64,000 nucleotides of DNA from CAVUXJ01 sp963814975 (GTDB taxonomy: Bacteria > Acidobacteriota > Vicinamibacteria > Vicinamibacterales > CAVVIG01). The translations under genes were made by a program, and so were the position numbers. Below, piece after piece: positions 60,131-64,000 of this stretch. The stretch is taken from the NCBI GenBank assembly GCA_963814975.1, contig CAWFFB010000035.1, positions 124,001 to 188,000 of the forward strand, written 5' to 3'. The notes below the pieces were generated by a model that did no database searches, was not told the origin of the DNA, and saw only the letters and a list, made by a program, of their open reading frames with translations. Position 1 is the first letter of the stretch; each line of letters opens with the position of its first letter.

Positions 60131-61514
60131 CTACTCTCCCAGCCGCTGCGGCATGTCGGCCACGACATAGGCCATCACGGCCACGGCGGCGGCACATTTC
60201 GCGAGGTGTGCTGGATCGATCCGCTCGACGGTATCCGCCGGGGTGTGGTGGATCACAAAATAGTCCCCTTCGACCTCGAGAGAGAGGCTGGGGAATCCCA
60301 TGCTCGCGCACGCTGGGCTCGATGTCCGCCCCGCCGCCCACCGACTCGATCCGGGTGGCCCCTATCGGCGCGAGCAGCGAGGCGATGGTTTTGACCGTCT
60401 CGCGCGCGCGCGGCGTCCCGCTGAATCCAAACCCGGTCGGCCGGAACACTCCGGTGTCGGATTCCAGCATCATCACGTGCCGGGCCAGCTCATGCCGATG
60501 GGCGTCGCGGTATGCGAGCCCCCCGCGCCCTCCGTTCTCCTCGTTGGTGAAGAGAACGACCCGGACGGTTCGGCGCGGCCGCAGGCCCAGCTTCTTCATC
60601 AGACGCAGGGCCTCCCACGTCGCAATGCACCCGCCGCCATCGTCGCTCGCGCCGGCGCCGACGTCCCATGAATCCAAATGACCGCCGACCACGACGATCT
60701 CCTCGGGCCGTTCCCGGCCGCGAATCTCTCCGATGACGTTCCCGGATTCGACTTCGCCTTCGAAGTGGGCCTCCATCCGCAAACGCACGACTATCCGCTC
60801 GCCCCGGCCGGCTATGCGCTGCAGAAGATCGGCATCCTCGGCGGCGACCGCCGCAGCCGGAATTTGAGGAGCGTCGGGCCCGTACTGCAGCACACCCGTG
60901 TGCGGCAGGCGAAGGCCTGTCGGACCGATCGATCGGATGAGAGCCGCCACGGCGCCGTGACGGGCGGCGCGTGAAGGTCCGCTCATGCGGAACAATCGCG
61001 AGTCGCCGTAGTTGGTGAACGGCACGTTGAAGAACACGATCCGGCCCTTCGCCAGCGCCGACTTCGCGTCGAGCTCCGCGAAGCTCTGCACCACGAGCAC
61101 TTCCGCCTCCACACCCTCCGGAGGCGTGCCCACGCTGTCGCCGAGCCCGAGCATGACCAGCTCGTGTGGGCCGGGCTGGACGATGTCGGCGCGCTCCCGG
61201 CCGCGCACCCACTTGGGGACCATGACCGGCTCGATGTGGACGTTCTCGAGGCCGTCCCGTTTCATCTCCTCCGCAGCCCATCGAATCGCGCGTTCGAGTT
61301 GTGTCGACCCGCTGAGGCGGTGCCCGAAAGAGTCGGTAAGCAGCGCGAGTCTCTGCCAGGCGAACGCGTTACTCGTGGCCTCGGCTACCAGCCGCGCCGC
61401 AGGCTCGCGATAATGTCCGAGCCAGTTGGGTTTGGCTTGCGCGCGAACGTTTCCGCCGGAACTCAGAGCGAGCACCGCGATCAGCACCAGTAGGGGAGCA
61501 CGACGAATCGACAC
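60131..61514 (-). CDS. M28 family zinc peptidase (one frameshift near the C terminus)
   Basis: About 460 residues. Signal peptide (APLLVLIAVLALSSGGNVRA); the aminopeptidase domain shows VVVGGHLDSWDVGAGASDDG (first His and bridging Asp), VVLFTNEENGGRGG (catalytic and ligand Glu), MMLESDTGVFRPTGFGFSG (third Asp), and after a shift at about 60302: MGFPSLSLEVEGDYFVIHHT with the last His, PADTVERIDPAHLAKCAAAV. The inserted PA-like domain is present (VLVVQSFAELDAKSALAKGR, RIVFFNVPFTNYGD). GTG 61514 follows GGGAGG. Exported amino- or carboxypeptidase, substrate unknown. Confidence 0.88.
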
Positions 61515-61785
61515 ATGACCTCCCGAGGCGCAAAAAGGGCGGTGGCATCCGCGGCAGCGCCGGCGGACCGGTGCCGCGGATGGCAGCCGCGAGGCACGAG
61601 AGCGGTTGGCGACACCGACGGGCTCTTTTGCTGACCGCTGAAGTCGGCGCACGCATCAGCTCAAGCGTATCGCAAAACCCGGCTGTTTAGATGGTAGGAG
61701 CGTGGTGGGGCGTTTGCACAGCGGTCAGACAACGCCGCAACAAGCGCGCGCGAGCAGACGACTCGCCTGCATCGCCGCGTTGCGA
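61515..61785. other. Spacer between the M28 and ABC exporter genes
   Basis: About 270 bases upstream of the M28 start on the minus strand. It must hold its promoter, but no clear -35/-10 pair is seen. No gene or repeat array is visible. Confidence 0.4.
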
Positions 61786-63711
<1,926 letters not shown>

Positions 63712-63874
63712 GGCTACAACGTGATGATATTGCAGAATGCCGCAACGCGATGGTTGGTTGACGTCCAGGAGCCAGACGCATGGGGCTTCGCGGTGCTCCC
63801 GGCCGACGTGATGACGGCTGGCGGGCGCATTGCCGCCGTTGCGGAAGCGAAGGATCGCTGACAGGTCACTCGTC

Positions 63875-64000
63875 CTACGGATCAAGGACGAACCGGCGGA
63901 TCGAGTCGGCGAGCCCGTTTTCGTCGTTGCTCGCGGTGAGATGAAACCCCCGGTCCTGCATTTCCGCGGAGGCGTTGCCCATCACGACCGCCGTACCCGC
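63875..64000 (-). CDS. HAD-superfamily (Cof-like) hydrolase, C-terminal part (cut by window edge)
   Basis: Only the last 41 residues are visible: AGTAVVMGNASAEMQDRGFH, LTASNDENGLADSIRRFV, LDP. The GNA...xxxA.....T.sNdeDGVA..i pattern is the C-terminal signature of Cof-type sugar/nucleotide phosphatases (HAD superfamily), with the SNDENG segment near the active site. The start is beyond the window. It lies upstream of the ABC exporter on the same strand. Confidence 0.8.
   Translation of the reverse strand, partial: AGTAVVMGNASAEMQDRGFHLTASNDENGLADSIRRFVLDP

Overview
The window is about 64 kb of dense, GC-rich bacterial chromosome with housekeeping, cell-envelope and signalling genes. The gene set suggests an uncultured or environmental member of Acidobacteriota, possibly Vicinamibacteria. 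It includes a 6S-RNA-like gene between zapA and rny, a short PheT, an M16 peptidase fused to a LolA-like domain, lpxD and lpxB in one envelope operon, many secreted peptidases and a GatCA amidotransferase. This placement is inferred from gene content and style; no rRNA is present to confirm it. No prophage, insertion sequence or CRISPR array was seen.

Layout. 0-14.4 kb, almost all minus strand: envC-like activator, S41-type peptidase, an HU remnant, tRNA-Val(GAC), thrS, infC, rpmI, rplT, pheS, pheT, a ZapB-like protein, zapA, 6S-like RNA, rny, thiL and a 3D-domain protein. 14.4-22 kb: ruvX-mltG on plus, then nadK, tlyA, ispA, xseB, xseA, ymdB and a first Hsp20 on minus. 22-33.5 kb: a second Hsp20 with a clear promoter, an omega subunit and a small membrane protein; gatCA followed by a metallopeptidase and an ATP-grasp ligase; a Memo/AMMECR1 pair; nfo; a PQQ-type propeller; a YdjM-like membrane hydrolase; a P1-nuclease-like protein; and a KHE1-like protein. 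33.6-42.5 kb: one plus-strand envelope operon (lpxD, outer-membrane protein, two M16 peptidases, lpxB, a hypothetical, a matrixin, a beta-barrel), most genes coupled by 4-base overlaps. 43-52.7 kb: acnA, queG, yqgE, an M49-like peptidase, a receiver-GGDEF-EAL protein and a histidine kinase/receiver pair. 52.8-64 kb: fmdB, typA, a rhomboid protease, a secreted VOC protein, a baeRF-type release-factor relative, a SurA/DsbA-like lipoprotein, an M28 peptidase, an ABC exporter and the end of a HAD phosphatase.

Two global properties stand out. First, most intergenic spacers outside the 34-52 kb gene block are built from phased seven-base words (for example CAGACTT/GAGACTT, CAGTTCA/CAACTGT, ATCTGCA/ATCTGAA, ACAGCTG). 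Some spacers hold 9-12 consecutive in-phase heptads, and some arrays flip orientation at a TCTGATCAGA palindrome. These resemble in form the heptameric STRR repeats described in cyanobacteria, but here each spacer has its own vocabulary. I regard this as the best candidate for an undescribed element. Second, at least 17 genes are interrupted by single-base shifts although their protein sequence continues in another frame. They are densest at 35.4-41.3 kb and in thiL, while pheT, acnA, typA and gatA are intact. This looks more like uncorrected sequence error than decay, so several proteins below are described by joining frames.
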